Below, one piece after another: positions 51,840-63,577 of a stretch of DNA of 64,000 nucleotides. The stretch lies in NCBI GenBank assembly GCA_021464245.1, contig JADCRB010000071.1:2108001-2172000 (forward strand), written 5' to 3'. Position 1 is the first letter of the stretch; each line of letters opens with the position of its first letter. This DNA is from Carallia brachiata. Taxonomy: Eukaryota; Streptophyta; Magnoliopsida; Malpighiales; Rhizophoraceae. The notes beneath the pieces were generated by a model. It was given only the letters and a program-made list of their open reading frames with translations, had not been told where the DNA came from and ran no database searches. The translations under genes were made by a program, and so were the position numbers.

Positions 51840-54250
51840 GCCTCAAGTTTCTCTCCCTCTCTCTCTCTCTCTGCCTCTCCCTCTTTCTGCACTTTCAAGA
51901 AACTAATAGCCCTAATTTTTCAAAGTTGAGATTATGCGATCGATTGGATTCTCTGTGAGCTTTCTTCTGAATCTTTCATGGCATCTGCAGCGGTAATGCC
52001 TTTATTTGAATCTTTCTTTCTTTTTCTTTGGCGTTTCTTTACGTCTTGCTTTTGTAATTTTTGTTTTCTTTATTTTCTTGGAATTAGGCTTAAATTGCGT
52101 AGTTCTTTCGATATTATGCAAAATTGGGGGTTTCGTCGATGGTTGGTATCTGGCAAGTTCGTGTCGGTACTTATGCGGGATTTTCAGTCTTCTTGAAAGG
52201 TCTGTCCGTGTGGACTCTCAATGTAGAGCCCTAACAATCAGTTCCTCGAAGGTTTGCTTTTCCTTGATTAAAGTTAAATAGATTATGGAACCAATTTTCT
52301 GTTACTAAAAATTATTGTCGGATGGGTGCAATTACTTCTTTTTTGCAGTTGTTGTTTTCTTCAATTCGCTGGGCTATGACTGAGGTATTACTTTTACAGT
52401 ATCCCTCTCTCTCTTTCTTTCCCTCTGGCTATTTTTCCTTTTGATTGTGTGAATTATGCAAGTCATTGGTAATTTTCTGTTCCTTTGCAAGTTCGTCCTA
52501 CTCTTGGTTTCCTGTGTGGTTTTGAAGTCTAAATTGGTGGCTATTGTGGCATCGTTAGATACCCATAATCCTCGATAGCGGTTACGACGGTCCGTTGTCT
52601 AGATTGCAAGTAGCTGAGGCAACCTTTCACTTTTTTGGGCTGTTATTTTGTAGTGCTTGTGGTTGCTTTCCCCACCACCCCCCCCGCGGTCACCTTGAAA
52701 GCATTGAAGCATCGGAACAGTTTATGTTGAAAGACAGAGTCTGTTGATACGCACCTTAACACTGAACCTGGATGGGGATAGGATCAAACGTGAAGTAAGT
52801 CTATTTTTATGCTAACCTTTTGCTGAATGTATTTTTTAGTATAATTACTAATGCTTTTACCTCCCATATGTGACAGCTTAAGTAACAAATCTTTAAGATA
52901 GACTGTTGTTTTCATGTTAATATGCCAAAAATGGCTCATGTAAAATATTTTTCGTAGAGCGTTTTAGAGCATGGTCATCCAGCTCCGCTTTGCATATAGG
53001 TATCTCTTGACTCTCTTTCATGATGTCAATAAGATTTATGTAATTGTTTCCTTGTCGAGATTGATCAGAACTCAGTTCCAATCAATTGTCATCTGTTTTT
53101 TAAATTTGAAGCACTCCAATTTACTAGCAAAGTAGAGGCTTGTTGGCTAAATCGTCACTAGATAATTGTGGATCTTGATTCGTTCACTTCTCCCAACTGA
53201 TAGTAACTTCCAAGGGTAAAGTAGAACAGTTTGTTGTGTTTGATCTGGTGTGGCTAGTGTGTTTGTGAGGCCATAATTATTTATTAAGATTGCTTTTTGA
53301 AGTCAAAAACTTACGTAAGAAAACATATTATTTGCAATTTTCTTAGCCACTGGTATTATTTTTGTACGATTTTGCTAATGATTGAGATGATATTCCTGAT
53401 TTTTTGGGATTATTGTTTCGATTTTTCTATGGTCTACATTCCCTTCATTGATGACAAGTTTTGTGGAAAATGGGAAAAGAAATTGTCAAACTTCGTTCTT
53501 TGCTTAACATGCTTCAGATGGTTGGCTTTTAGTGCAGGGGAAGTTCTGTTGATGAAAAGGATGAGCGGCTTCATTTCATTACTGCTACTTTATATTTTGG
53601 GTGCACTACTACTCTTTTCTTCGATTGGTTGTGAGTTTGCTTATTTTGTTATCTACAGTAGGAAGACAGAAGAAGATTCCTTGAAGCCAAAATTTATCAG
53701 ATAGTGGTGAGAATTTCATTCATATAGAATTGCATTTTCTACTGATCTTTGCTTTTCTTGTAGTCTATATTGTGTGCAACCATGTCATTGTGAAAAGTGG
53801 TCTACGAAAGACATCATTTATATAATTTTTTGGTTCACCACATTGTTTCCTGTTTAATGATACTTGTAAGCATTTAAAGTCTCATGCAGAAAGAGAAGTT
53901 TTGTTTCATGATGATCTCATAATTCTTTTATCCTTTACTTTTTCTCTGTGTAGAAAGCAGAATCAGCAACTCTTGAAGCAACAAAGTGTATAGCATTTGA
54001 CTTTCCCCTCATTTATTTATATAGGTATATTTGTTTCGATCAGTTGTTCTTCAGCTTGGATTTGCTTGCCCTCAATGACAATCAAGTGAAATTATGGTTC
54101 TTCAGTTACTTCTTTTGCTTTTGATCAGACAATCCAGGTATGCTATAAAGAGAGTATTGCTTCATATGTTATTCTGTCGTGCACGTATGCTACTATGAAC
54201 TTTCTTATTGGTTTCTTTCCAGTGAAACTTGATCGTGATGATTATTGAAA
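51840..54250 (+). other. Probable transcription unit, microprotein or non-coding RNA
   Basis: Downstream of a TATA box and CT-rich leader is an ATG at 51978 with a donor GCAGCG/GTAATG at 51992-51993. A possible second exon starts near 52350 (TTGCAG acceptor, GAG/GTATTA donor), which would read MASAA-LLFSSIRWAMTE. A third exon-like block ends in a strong GTGAA/GTAAGT donor near 52795. A last block at about 53540-53704 reads in one frame as a 50-residue peptide MKRMSGFISLLLLYILGALL... with one membrane span and a charged tail ending KPKFIR. In another frame it reads SSVDEKDERLHFITATLYFG. I could not connect these into one clear protein and recognise no family. It could be a microprotein gene, a long non-coding RNA or a decayed gene. 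Confidence 0.35.
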
Positions 54251-54442
54251 GGTATGATTAATGAAGGGTATGATTTAACTTGATTGCGGTCAGCCACATG
54301 TTACGGTTGAATTCAGCTATACATCATAATTTTTTTAATAAAAAAATAAAACATATGAAATATCATTCCATCCCTATACCAGTCGCATTTTTATGTCATT
54401 AGCAGGACTTAAAAGTCAAAACAATATTCTTCTTTCGATTAA

Positions 54443-55335
54443 GGTCATAAATGCGAGAACAAAAACAAAATTATAAAAAATTTTGAGTTAATACGTAAAA
54501 ATATCATTAATTTTATTTAAAATAAAAATTTAATATTAATTTTTTTAAAAAAATTTAACACTAATTTTTCTTAAAATAATAAATTTAATAAATTATAAAA
54601 TTAGTTTAAGACTCACAATACTGAGGTCGAGTGTAGGAAAAGTTCATTAGACTTCATCAATACTTAGGTGGAGGGTGTTCTTTATGAAAAAGATTAAATA
54701 GGACGTCACGGATGACTTTCGGTCTCGATCCACGTATCCGATGACATATATAATAAAAATAGATTTTTTTTTGTTGTTAAAAAAACAAACGGATGTTGTT
54801 TAAAAAAAAAACGGATAAACTAATAAGGACATAAATGCGAGAACAAAAACAACATTATTAGTGTGTTTGGATTGAGAGGATAGGTAAGGAAAGAAAGGAA
54901 GGAGAAAGAAATTGTGAAAAAATAAAATTATTTAGATAAGTGAAAAAAGTTGTGAGAAAAAAATATAGAAAAAAAATGTATAATAATTTGTGAGAGAAAA
55001 AGTTGTGAAAAAAATAAATTATTTGGATAAGTGGAGAAAGTTGTAAAATAAAAAGTGTAGAAAAAGAAAGATAAATAGTAATTTATAAAAAAAATAAAAT
55101 AATAAGTTATTTGGATAAGTGGAGAAAATTGAGAAAAAAATAAATAAAAAATTGATAGGATAATAATTATAATAATAATTAATTTTTTGTTTCTTTTTGT
55201 ACCTTTCCACAGCAAATAAAACACACCATACGTTATGGACAACGGAAAAAGTTTACAAGTAATGGACAAACCCCAAAAAAAAGGGCAGATGCTGATAAAA
55301 CGAGAACAAAAACAAAATTATAAAAAAAAAATTTA
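54443..55335 (+). repeat. Three dispersed copies of a ~40-bp block
   Basis: ATAAATGCGAGAACAAAAAC-type blocks occur at about 54447, 54831 and 55297, followed by an AAATTATAAAAAA-like run in the first and third. Around the last two, GGACAACGGAAAAAGTTT also occurs twice (about 55236 and 55348). This looks like insertion or segmental duplication within one repeat. Confidence 0.65.
54928..55140 (+). repeat. Tandem array with ~90-bp period
   Basis: TTATTTGGATAAGTGGAGAA-type blocks start at 54928, 55019 and 55107, separated by A-rich filler with AAAAAGTTGTGA and TGTAGAAAAA. The array follows AGTGTGTTTGGATTGAGAGG, a start seen in many plant MITEs. Confidence 0.65.
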
Positions 55336-55440
55336 AAAAAAAACCATTACGTGGTGGACAACGGAAAAAGTTTTTATATTCAAGCTCTTTTACAAATGAC
55401 GAACAAACCTACGTCGTAGGCCAAGGTCACGGTGCTTGAT

Positions 55441-55443
<3 letters not shown>

Positions 55444-55481
<38 letters not shown>
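55444..55481. repeat. (CA)n microsatellite
   Basis: Nineteen CA units, uncommon in plant DNA compared with AT or GA repeats. Confidence 0.95.
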
Positions 55482-55484
<3 letters not shown>

Positions 55485-57457
55485 TATACACACTATATAT
55501 TATTTGCATAAGTGAGAAAATTTTAACTTTGTTTTCATTTATTATTTTTTTTTTTTGTAAAGGTGGGGCAATATATTAATATTTAAGAAATCATTTTTTT
55601 CTTAAAAAATATTAAAAATATTAGATTAAATTAACTAGTCTCTCACATAGTTCTAATCAAAATAGATAGATCAATCTTTTAATCATTATTCGATGCTATG
55701 AGGTTTGCGTATGTAGTTTTATAAAACTATTAAATGTAATCATCAATCTCTAATGAAACTCTCACTAAATCTATTTATCTCAAAAAAATAAAAATAAAAA
55801 TAAATCTCTTGACTCCACCGGTGATTATAAACTTTAAATTATCAAATATGCCGGCACATATCCCGCCTATATTGCGATAGATTTGTCGGTAATTGCTTAC
55901 ATAGCAGATAGAGGCATCTTATATTCTTATTTCTCGTGGACTTTGACACTGTGCATAATTTATTTTATGGCTTTCTTATCTTTTGCGTTCTTTTGTTAAT
56001 TTTCATTTTTCCATATCTTACCAAACAAAATTTACTATTATTTTTATAAAATTTATGAATTTTTTTTTTTTCATAAGATAGAAAAGTATGAGTAAAACTC
56101 CACAATTCCGTCCAATATATAGTATAATATAGTAATGTTTATTTGTCTCCACACGCGAAATCAAATTATTCAGTCTGCTTGTGATCATGTCAATCAATCA
56201 TCTCGTCTTGTACAATGCTGTAAAATAATGCTCGCATAATTGTTGTGTTATTTAATTGCATTGTATGGTTATCTCATGAGATTAGATATATTCATACAAT
56301 CATCACTATCTCATGACCACTCTACATGAATATGATATGGATCTAGATTGTATACTCTTTGATTATAAAGAGCATCGTACGAATTGCTTGGAGTTAAAAT
56401 ATCATTTGTGTTGCACGAACAAAGTTATCATATAACAAATTTGGCCCTAAATTCATGCCGATACTTCATGGGATAAACTTTAACGAAACGTTAAGATCGG
56501 GTGACCGAGGTTGGTACCCCGATCTTGTTACCAAGTAATATAATAATCTTTTTTTTAATAAATATTATTCGAGAACTACACTTTAATTTTTAAAATAATA
56601 TTCATTTAATCTCGATTTTGATTTTATGAAACAAAAAAAATATAATAATTTAATATTAGTCTCGGTATGTGTACCCGAGCTCCAACTGAAAAATCAAGCT
56701 CAGATTGAAAGAAATCCAAAATATTGGCAAAGAAATGTTTATGATGCGCAGATTTTGTCAAAAGAATCTCGGCCCAGTTGATTGGATTGTTGCGAAGTTA
56801 TTTTCTCTCAATTTCTTGGCAAACAAAGAACCCAAAAAAAAAAAAAAATTTCTTGGCAAACAAACTTGGGATTGCGGGGTTGGAGGGATATTGCCTATGT
56901 TCTTATTTTTGAGTTAGAATCTGTCTCATTTCTGTCGACTTTTTTATGCTTGCTGTTAAGACGTCTCTTGAAAAAACTGGTCAAGAGGCTTTGAGTTGAT
57001 TAATCTTGGTTTGCAAACGTTAATCTTGGTTGCGTTCTGTTTTTAATATCTTGTACTCTGATAAATTATTCCTTTTTTTAAATGTCAATGAAATAGTTTG
57101 AAAACATCCAACTTCACATGATATTGTTGTTCCTGCTGTATAATACATTTGTAATCTCGATTTCCTTGTTTGCTGAACTCAAACTCTTCATTCGTAATTA
57201 CGTGTGTTTGACTGAGTAAACATAAATTATCTAACGTGATTTGTCCTATCTCTACTTCATTTTTTATTTTTCTTTATAAAATAGGAAAGTATACAGATAT
57301 TACACAGTCTCGTCAGCACTTTTTCTACGTTAATAAACTGATTTTGACAATAAGTGCAATTTTCTTTGTAATGCTCCAAACGAAATCGCCTTTCTGTCTC
57401 TTATTCTTGTAAAGCAAAAGCTGTTTTTTTTTTTTTTTCCTTCTTATTCGTTGGGAG

Positions 57458-57944
57458 CAAGGTTGTCAGAACCGGACCGATCATCGAACCGGAAACATTA
57501 GTGGGTCAAGGTTCAACTGGTCGAACCGGTATTTGAATCTGTATTTATTAATATATATATATTTATAAAAATAATTTAAAAAAATAATACTTATACATGA
57601 TTATTAAATATTACTTTTTTTAATTTTTAAGGATTAAATTGAAAATTTTGATAAATTTAGGACTAAATTGAAAGTTTTGATAAATTTAGGACTAAATTAA
57701 AAATTTTAATTAAATTTAAAACTCAAATTATAATTTAAATAAACATTGGGATCAAATTATAAATTATAAAATTTTTATATCCGGTTTGAACCGGTTGAAC
57801 TAGGTCCGATTTTTAACCGGTTTTCACCGGTTTTGACCGATCCGAGTTAAGGGGTAACTGTAGCCATAAATCGGCCCAAACCTTTGGCTGGTCACCGATT
57901 GAACCGGTCGGACCGACCGATCCGAACCGGTTTTAACAACATTG
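57458..57944. mobile_element. hAT-like MITE, GTTGTCAGAACCGG family, copy 6, perfect 8-bp duplication
   Basis: This 487-bp element starts CAAGGTTGTCAGAACCGG and ends CCGGTTTTAACAACATTG, giving an 18-bp imperfect inverted repeat. GTTGGGAG lies immediately outside on both sides (57450-57457 and 57945-57952). CCGGTTTTCACCGG-type units fill the right end. The AT-rich interior contains a duplicated GATAAATTTAGGACTAAATT block. Confidence 0.88.
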
Positions 57945-57952
57945 GTTGGGAG

Positions 57953-58230
57953 TTGGGATGCATATGAGATCTTAAACTTAATATTGAATAACGAGGAATA
58001 ATATTTTATGTGTTCACTTGAATTATTTTAAAATAGTTATGTAATTTAATTCAACGACATTTAATAATTTATTTATTTATTTAGTTTTAAAATTTTAATG
58101 ATATAATCATCAGTATCATTTTATTATTATTTTAATAATTATTTAAATAACGTCACAAGTCCTTTTTTTTTTTGATATTTTATTGTCTTTTTCTCTTAAA
58201 AAACATGCCAGATATATTTCCATATGATTC
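57953..58230. other. AT-rich spacer
   Basis: Nothing recognisable beyond A/T runs. Confidence 0.5.
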
Positions 58231-58319
58231 CTCAAAAGAAACATCCAATGATATTGAGACGTGACACTCGTATTTTTACCTTTATAGAAATACCCATTAC
58301 TATTTCTATATATATACAC

Positions 58320-58680
58320 CGTCTACAGATAGCACAGTCGATGGGAGAGAGAGAGAGGGATTCAGATGGATAGTTTGCAAAGGTCTGAAATATATCATTT
58401 AGAAGGCAAGGATCATCAGGCTTAGTATGGGACGACAGTTTCTTAACGGGGGAACTCAGCAAATTGAAGCCATCCCAAAGTGTAGGGGGTTCATTGGAGT
58501 TTATGGAATTCAAAGAATCAACATCGGACGGCTGCCAAGGATCCAGTACCGTCACCCAATGCGGACCCTCCCCCACCTAGGGCGCCCTCCAAGCTTTGGA
58601 CCTTTGGAGGAGCTCTTTGTAAACTACCTCGTCCCCCTCGACCGGGACATAAGAATTTGTAACCCTACAAGTTCCTAACT
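58320..58680 (-). pseudogene. Orphan exon-like fragment, unidentified, one in-frame stop
   Basis: On the minus strand a frame reads from about 58670 as VTNSYVPVEGDEVVYKELLQ, then after a TAG at about 58577 continues HWVTVLDPWQPSDVDSLNSI, PTLWDGFNLLSSPVKKL and DDPCLLNDIFQTFANYP. Composition and the clean run of about 115 codons look protein-like, and the stop suggests decay. I do not recognise the family. There is no flanking promoter or other exon in view, so a captured or relic gene fragment is the best guess. Confidence 0.4.
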
Positions 58681-58744
58681 GCAATATGAGATGGCTCTGT
58701 ACTTGATTAATGATCGTGCTAATGATTTCTTGTTCTCCTTTACA

Positions 58745-59215
58745 TTGTGTTTGGGAGATAAAATGAGGGAGAGAGAAGAAAGTAAGAGAATTAAAATAAA
58801 TTGTTTTATTTTGAAAATATTTGAAAAGTTAGGGAGATGAAAGTTTCTAATTTTTGTGATTCTCTTTATCCTATCAAACTAATCTTTTCAAAAATAGAAA
58901 GAAAGTTATTAGTTCTATTACTAAATTTATTAAATGACTCAATTACTTCTCATATAATTTTAAAATTATAATTTTACTTAAACAAAATATTTAAATACAA
59001 TATATTTATAAAGTATCAAATTATAATTATAATATATTTTATATTCTTCTATCTCATTTTCCATCTTTTCTAAATAAAAAAATTTATAATTTTTTTCTTT
59101 TCTATCACCTCTTCCCAAATAAAAAAGAGAATAAAAAATATTACTTTTTTTTAATGATCATCTCTTCTACTTTCTTTTTCCTCACTTTCTCTCCCTTAAG
59201 AATTTTATTCGGTGT
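58745..59215. mobile_element. Possible MITE with purine-rich inverted ends
   Basis: The left side GGGAGATAAAATGAGGGAGAG and the complement of the right side (TTAAGGGAGAGAAAGTGAGG) form an imperfect inverted pair around an AT-rich centre. No convincing target duplication was found. Confidence 0.35.
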
Positions 59216-59261
59216 TAAGGGAATGCATTTTTCACGTATGTGATTAGGTTATTAACCCTAT

Positions 59262-60483
59262 GGCAAAAAGGTTAATTTAATCCACAAATTTTTAATATTT
59301 TTTACATTTAGTAAATATAGGTAAACGGGAAAACGAGGATGCAGAGGAGACATAAAAAAAATTTTGTGCAACTAGTTAGATTATTTGTGCAACAAGATGC
59401 TAAATTATTACAACAAAATTTAAAAGTATTTTTTCATCTGTTTTTTGTTGCAGAAATTAGGCATTTTGTTGTACAAATAAGTCAGTTGGTTGCACAAAAA
59501 AATTTTTCGGTCTTCTCTGTGTCTGTTTTTCCGCGTCCACGTAACGGGACTCTTAGTCTAAAATGTTTGTTTTTGTTAAAATCAGTCATAAACATTACTC
59601 TGTTAAATTAAATTGGTCTTTTCGTCAATAACACCGTTACATGTGTTGATGTGGTGTAATGACACATGACATCTCATCAGTTTTTAATATGTCAACTTTG
59701 CCACGTTAGTCTAACATGCTGATGTGGTATTTTTAAAATTTTAAATAATTTTTTGGAAAAGAATTAAATTTCTTTTTCAAAGTTTGTATAATAAAAAAAT
59801 ATAGAAAAAAAATTTTCTTCTCTCTCTAGAAGGTTCTCGCTCTCTCTCCCGATTCTTTTGGTCATGGTTACCCTCTTGCTAGCGACTCCGTGATTCTTGC
59901 GTAGCAAAGGTAATTGATCCTTTTCCTTTAATCTCTCTGATTGTTCTTTTTTTTAAAAAATTTTATATTCTTATTCATCAATCATCAACATCCATACCTG
60001 GGTTGCTCTCCCAAAAAAAGAAAAAATCTATGCTTAGGGTTTTTTTATGGTTGTTTTGTTCCCTTTAAATCAATTGCTTGCAATTGAAATTTTTTATTGC
60101 TTTTGTAAGTCGACTAAATCCGTTGGAGTAAATAGCAAGTCTAGATTGTCGTCAACAAATCATGCGCTAGGCTCATTAGGAGAAGAACAGGAGAAGAAGA
60201 AGAAAGAGGAGAGAGAGCGAGAGCATTTAGAGAGAGAAGAAAATTTTTTTTATCTATCTTGTTTTTTTTTATTATACAAACTTTTGGAAAAAAAATTAAA
60301 TTTTTTTTCTAAAAAATTATTTAAAATTTTAAAAATATCAACACAGTTAACAGTGTTATTAACAGAAAGGCCAATTTAATCTAACAAAGTAATGTTTAAG
60401 ACTGATTTTAACAAAAAAAAAAAACATTTTGGTCCAAATGTAAAAAGCATTGAAAGCTTATGGGTGAAATTAACTTTTTTTCC
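59262..60483. mobile_element. Mutator-like foldback element with long inverted arms and 10-bp target duplication
   Basis: The element begins GGCAAAAAGGTTAATTTA and ends in the complement of GGAAAAAAAGTTAATTTC. It is flanked by TTAACCCTAT at 59252-59261 and 60484-60493. The arms pair for about 300 bp. Examples are TTTTGTTAAAATCAGTCATA near 59571 against its complement near 60403, the TTTAAATAATTTTT block, and CTTCTCTCTCTAGAAGG near 59817 against GAGAGAGAAG near 60232. The loop of about 59860-60190 holds a leader-like stretch with an AAAG/GTAATTG donor near 59909, possibly a captured gene piece. No transposase is seen. The left arm is interrupted by a second MITE. Confidence 0.82.
59313..59552. 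mobile_element. MITE nested in the left arm of the foldback element
   Basis: This 240-bp insertion is absent from the matching place in the right arm. Its halves are inverted copies: TTTTGTGCAACTAGTTAG with TTATTTGTGCAACAAGATGC on the left against the complement of TTGTTGTACAAATAAG and GGTTGCACAAAAAAA on the right. TTAGT occurs on both sides (59308-59312 and 59553-59557), giving a short 3-5 bp target duplication. The open frame at 59339-59611 is only a translation of this repeat. Confidence 0.75.
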
Positions 60484-60493
60484 TTAACCCTAT

Positions 60494-62488
60494 CGAACAC
60501 GTAATTTGGTTTGGTTATCATCATGCTCATATTTGGTACCTAGGGAGGAATTAACTGAAATCATTGCACAAAACAAATAATTAATTATATGAAAATGAAG
60601 CTCGTTATAGTCTTTTGCCATGTACACTCTTGATCACAGAAAATAATTTTAAAAATAATGAAACAACATAGTAGTTAAATGGGAAATTTTATCTCCAGTG
60701 TTTGGTATGTAAATAAATATCTAGGACATGATAAGCTGGTCACTCATCCTTTATTTGGGCTGGGTGGAAAAGGGGAGGGAAGAATGCATTTTGGGTAAAA
60801 TACTATACCTTTGTTTAAGAGAGAAAAATTGTAGCAGCAAGGAGGGAATTGAGGAAAAATTAAGGTGTGAGTTTGTATTTGGAAACGACAGTGCCCAGGT
60901 TTTTCCTGGCCCCCACCAAATCCCATTCCCTCCAATATTGGAGGAGTGGGATAATTCTCATTTCATTTATTTAAAATTTTTTTAGTTAAATTACAATTGT
61001 AATCTTTAGTTTAGTTTTTTTTTATATAATATCTTTTGATGGTAAATTAGTATTACAATATACATTATGGGTGTGTTGGATATATGGTATAAAGTATAAT
61101 TTAGAATAAACTAGTCTTTTATCATATAAAATATAATAAGATAAGACAAACATATATATATTATTCTACTTTATACAATATATTAAACGCACCTTATATT
61201 CCTTCTTTTCGCTTTTTACTTATTTCTAAATAAAATATTTTTAACTTTTTTTCTCACATTACACACTTAAATATAAAAAGGATGGAATACATTCTTTTTT
61301 TAATATTTATTTTTCCCACATTCCTCTGATTTTTTTTTTTTCTTTCTAAGCAAGAGATAAAAGTGAGTGCATCTATGAAGGACAAATATGGCTAAAATGG
61401 AAGATACTCATGTTGGATACGTGTTGAACATAAATACGCACTAGAGACGAGTTGGATATGTGTTCGACACGGCGTACCTTATCCGAAATAAATTACAAAA
61501 AAAGAGGGACACGGAATCGCCGTGTCCGACACTACAACGACACGGAGAAGAGTTTGTAAGCTGATATCGGGTGCATCCGTGGTGGCATGTGGTGGATCTA
61601 ATGATAGGCTGATAGAACAATCCAAAAATCAAACAGGAGTGAAAAAGAGAGGGGGGGGGGGGGGGGCGCGCGGGGCGCAAGAAATTGAGTTTATTGTTAG
61701 GACTCAAGGATGGGTACCATCGGTTGCTAATGAGAATTTGAAAAATAAAAGAAATAAATAGAATTTTGGGATTCTTAACTCAAACCAGAGAAACTGACAA
61801 AAAAAAAAAAAAACAAATCTCATCGGTGGAAACAACAAAGAAAAACATTGAAACGGGAGAAAACAAACGCGTTTCAGAGAGAGAGAGGAAGGAGCCAAGG
61901 TGGTGGTAAAGGCTTTTGAAAAATGCAGTGTGGGCTATGGATTCCGAAGGCTATGTGTTTAATGGAAAGTAATTGAGTTTGTTGTAGGGTCACTATTTAA
62001 GTTTTCAGAGACCACTCGTGACAAAGAAGCATAAGGGGTAATAGTTCTTTTGAAAAATATTATTTATTTGATATATATATATATCATTTTTAAAAATTTT
62101 TAATAAAATAAAAATTACATCCTATAATACCATAATAACAATTATATAAATTATATGTAGAAAAATTTAAAATTTATTAAAAATATTTAAATAATATATA
62201 TTATATATATATATTATTTAATATATTTTATAGTCGTATCCATGTTATATATGTCTTATTTTTTAAAAAAGTTTTATGTTTCCGTATTGATATCATGTCG
62301 TGTTCGTATCTCGTATTCGTATCTGTGCATCTTAGGCCAAGGAGCAATTTTCTCTTCGGCCCCAACACAAAAAAAAAAAAAAAAAAAAAAACCTTATGTC
62401 TAATGAAAATATTTCTTTGTATGTCGCCGTCCAAGTGGCATACAAGTTCCAACAGTAGCAAACAAGCTGGAATAGAGGATGTTCAAAC
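60494..62488. other. Intergenic, repeat-rich
   Basis: No gene is supported. It contains a small MITE at 61.07 kb, a poly-G tract of about 16 at 61651 followed by GCGCGCGG, poly-A tracts, and a GTATCCGTGTCG-like patch (61420-61560) typical of degenerate plant repeat DNA. Confidence 0.5.
61069..61193. mobile_element. Small MITE, Tourist/Stowaway-like
   Basis: GGTGTGTTGGATATATGGTA on the left pairs with the complement of the right end, GGTGCGTTTAATATATTGTA, over about 30 bp around a short AT-rich centre. TTA occurs at both borders, which would fit a PIF/Harbinger-type duplication, but the exact edge is ambiguous by two bases. Confidence 0.6.
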
Positions 62489-63569
62489 TAAGGTTTTAAT
62501 AATGAAATTGCTCGTTGAACTAGAAAATTAAGAGGTTTAAGATTTAATTGGTTTAATTATTTTAATCGCGGTTGAATCGATAAAATTGATATTTAATATT
62601 AAATATATAAAAAATTTTAATATGATATATGATAATATATAAAAATAAGTATTATACTTATTATAAAATTATATGTGAGAGACTTAATCACATATAATCT
62701 ACAATTTAACAAACAATAATATTATAAAATGAAGAAATATATTGTATACAGATAGGTAATTAAGGGTAAAATAATTTAATATAATTTACTATATATTAAA
62801 ATTCATTAATATAATGTATTGATAAATACAAATAATTTAACTCAAATAAATTGAAAATAAAGTACATTCTAATTTATATTTTTATATTAAAATAATTTAT
62901 GTATTATAATTCTTAAATATGAAAATATTAATTAATAAAGAGTCTAAATTGTATTTGATCAATTCAATTATATGTAATTTATAATTTAATTTATGATAAA
63001 ATCAACAAAATATTTAATGTAATCAACTAATGGAAGTAACTAGTTTCTGTAAAAAAAAACTTAATAATTAAGCATATTAAAATGGTGTGTTTTTATTTTA
63101 AAATAATTTTTTGTGCCCTTTCAAAGAGAAAAAAATATTTTAACTTAAGAAAATATTTAAAATTAAAAATATTTATTTTTTTAAATCATAACCTTTTTTT
63201 TTTATTAAAGTTATATATGATTTAAGTCATAACATTATATATGAATACATTAATTTTTGAAAAAAGAAACAAAAACTTTTACTATATATATTTTATTTGC
63301 CTAAAATTCACTAAAACTAACTAGTGGAGTAGTGGCAATCATTCACTGGTAGCCTCACTCTTATTTGAATTTTTGAAAAATTATTCGGATAAACCAAATC
63401 GGATGAACTGGGATTGATTCTCGGGTTCTCGGTTGAATCGGTCCAGTTCGTTGAAAACCGATCAGTTCTTAATTTATTCGGTTTCAAGCTATGAATCGAA
63501 CTGGACAAGGGATCGGTTTCCGGTTCTTTCAGTCAAACCGACCAGTCCGATTCGGTTCTGAAATCATTG
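62489..63569. mobile_element. hAT-like MITE, GGTT/CCGG family, long diverged copy 7
   Basis: This 1081-bp element is flanked by a perfect 8-bp duplication GTTCAAAC (62481-62488 and 63570-63577). The right end, GATTCGGTTCTGAAATCATTG, has the family form, with CGGTTGAATCGGTCC and AACCGACCAGTCCG units inside it. The left end TAAGGTTTTAATAATG is degenerate. The interior is about 900 bp of very AT-rich DNA without coding capacity, longer than in the other copies. Confidence 0.72.
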
Positions 63570-63577
63570 GTTCAAAC

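Larger units (their letters stand above)
54251..57457. other. Intergenic, repeat-rich
   Basis: No gene is seen. The stretch contains repeated 40-bp blocks, a 90-bp-period tandem array, a (CA)n microsatellite and AT-rich spacer. The frame at 56705-56917 has no motif. Confidence 0.5.

Noticed and set aside
55019..55269. Minus-strand frames of F, Y and S in 54.9-55.3 kb
   Set aside because: They are translations of an A-rich tandem array.
59339..59611. A 90-aa plus-strand frame with repeated VQL/LVQ words
   Set aside because: It is the translation of the nested inverted-repeat element plus part of the host arm, not a gene.
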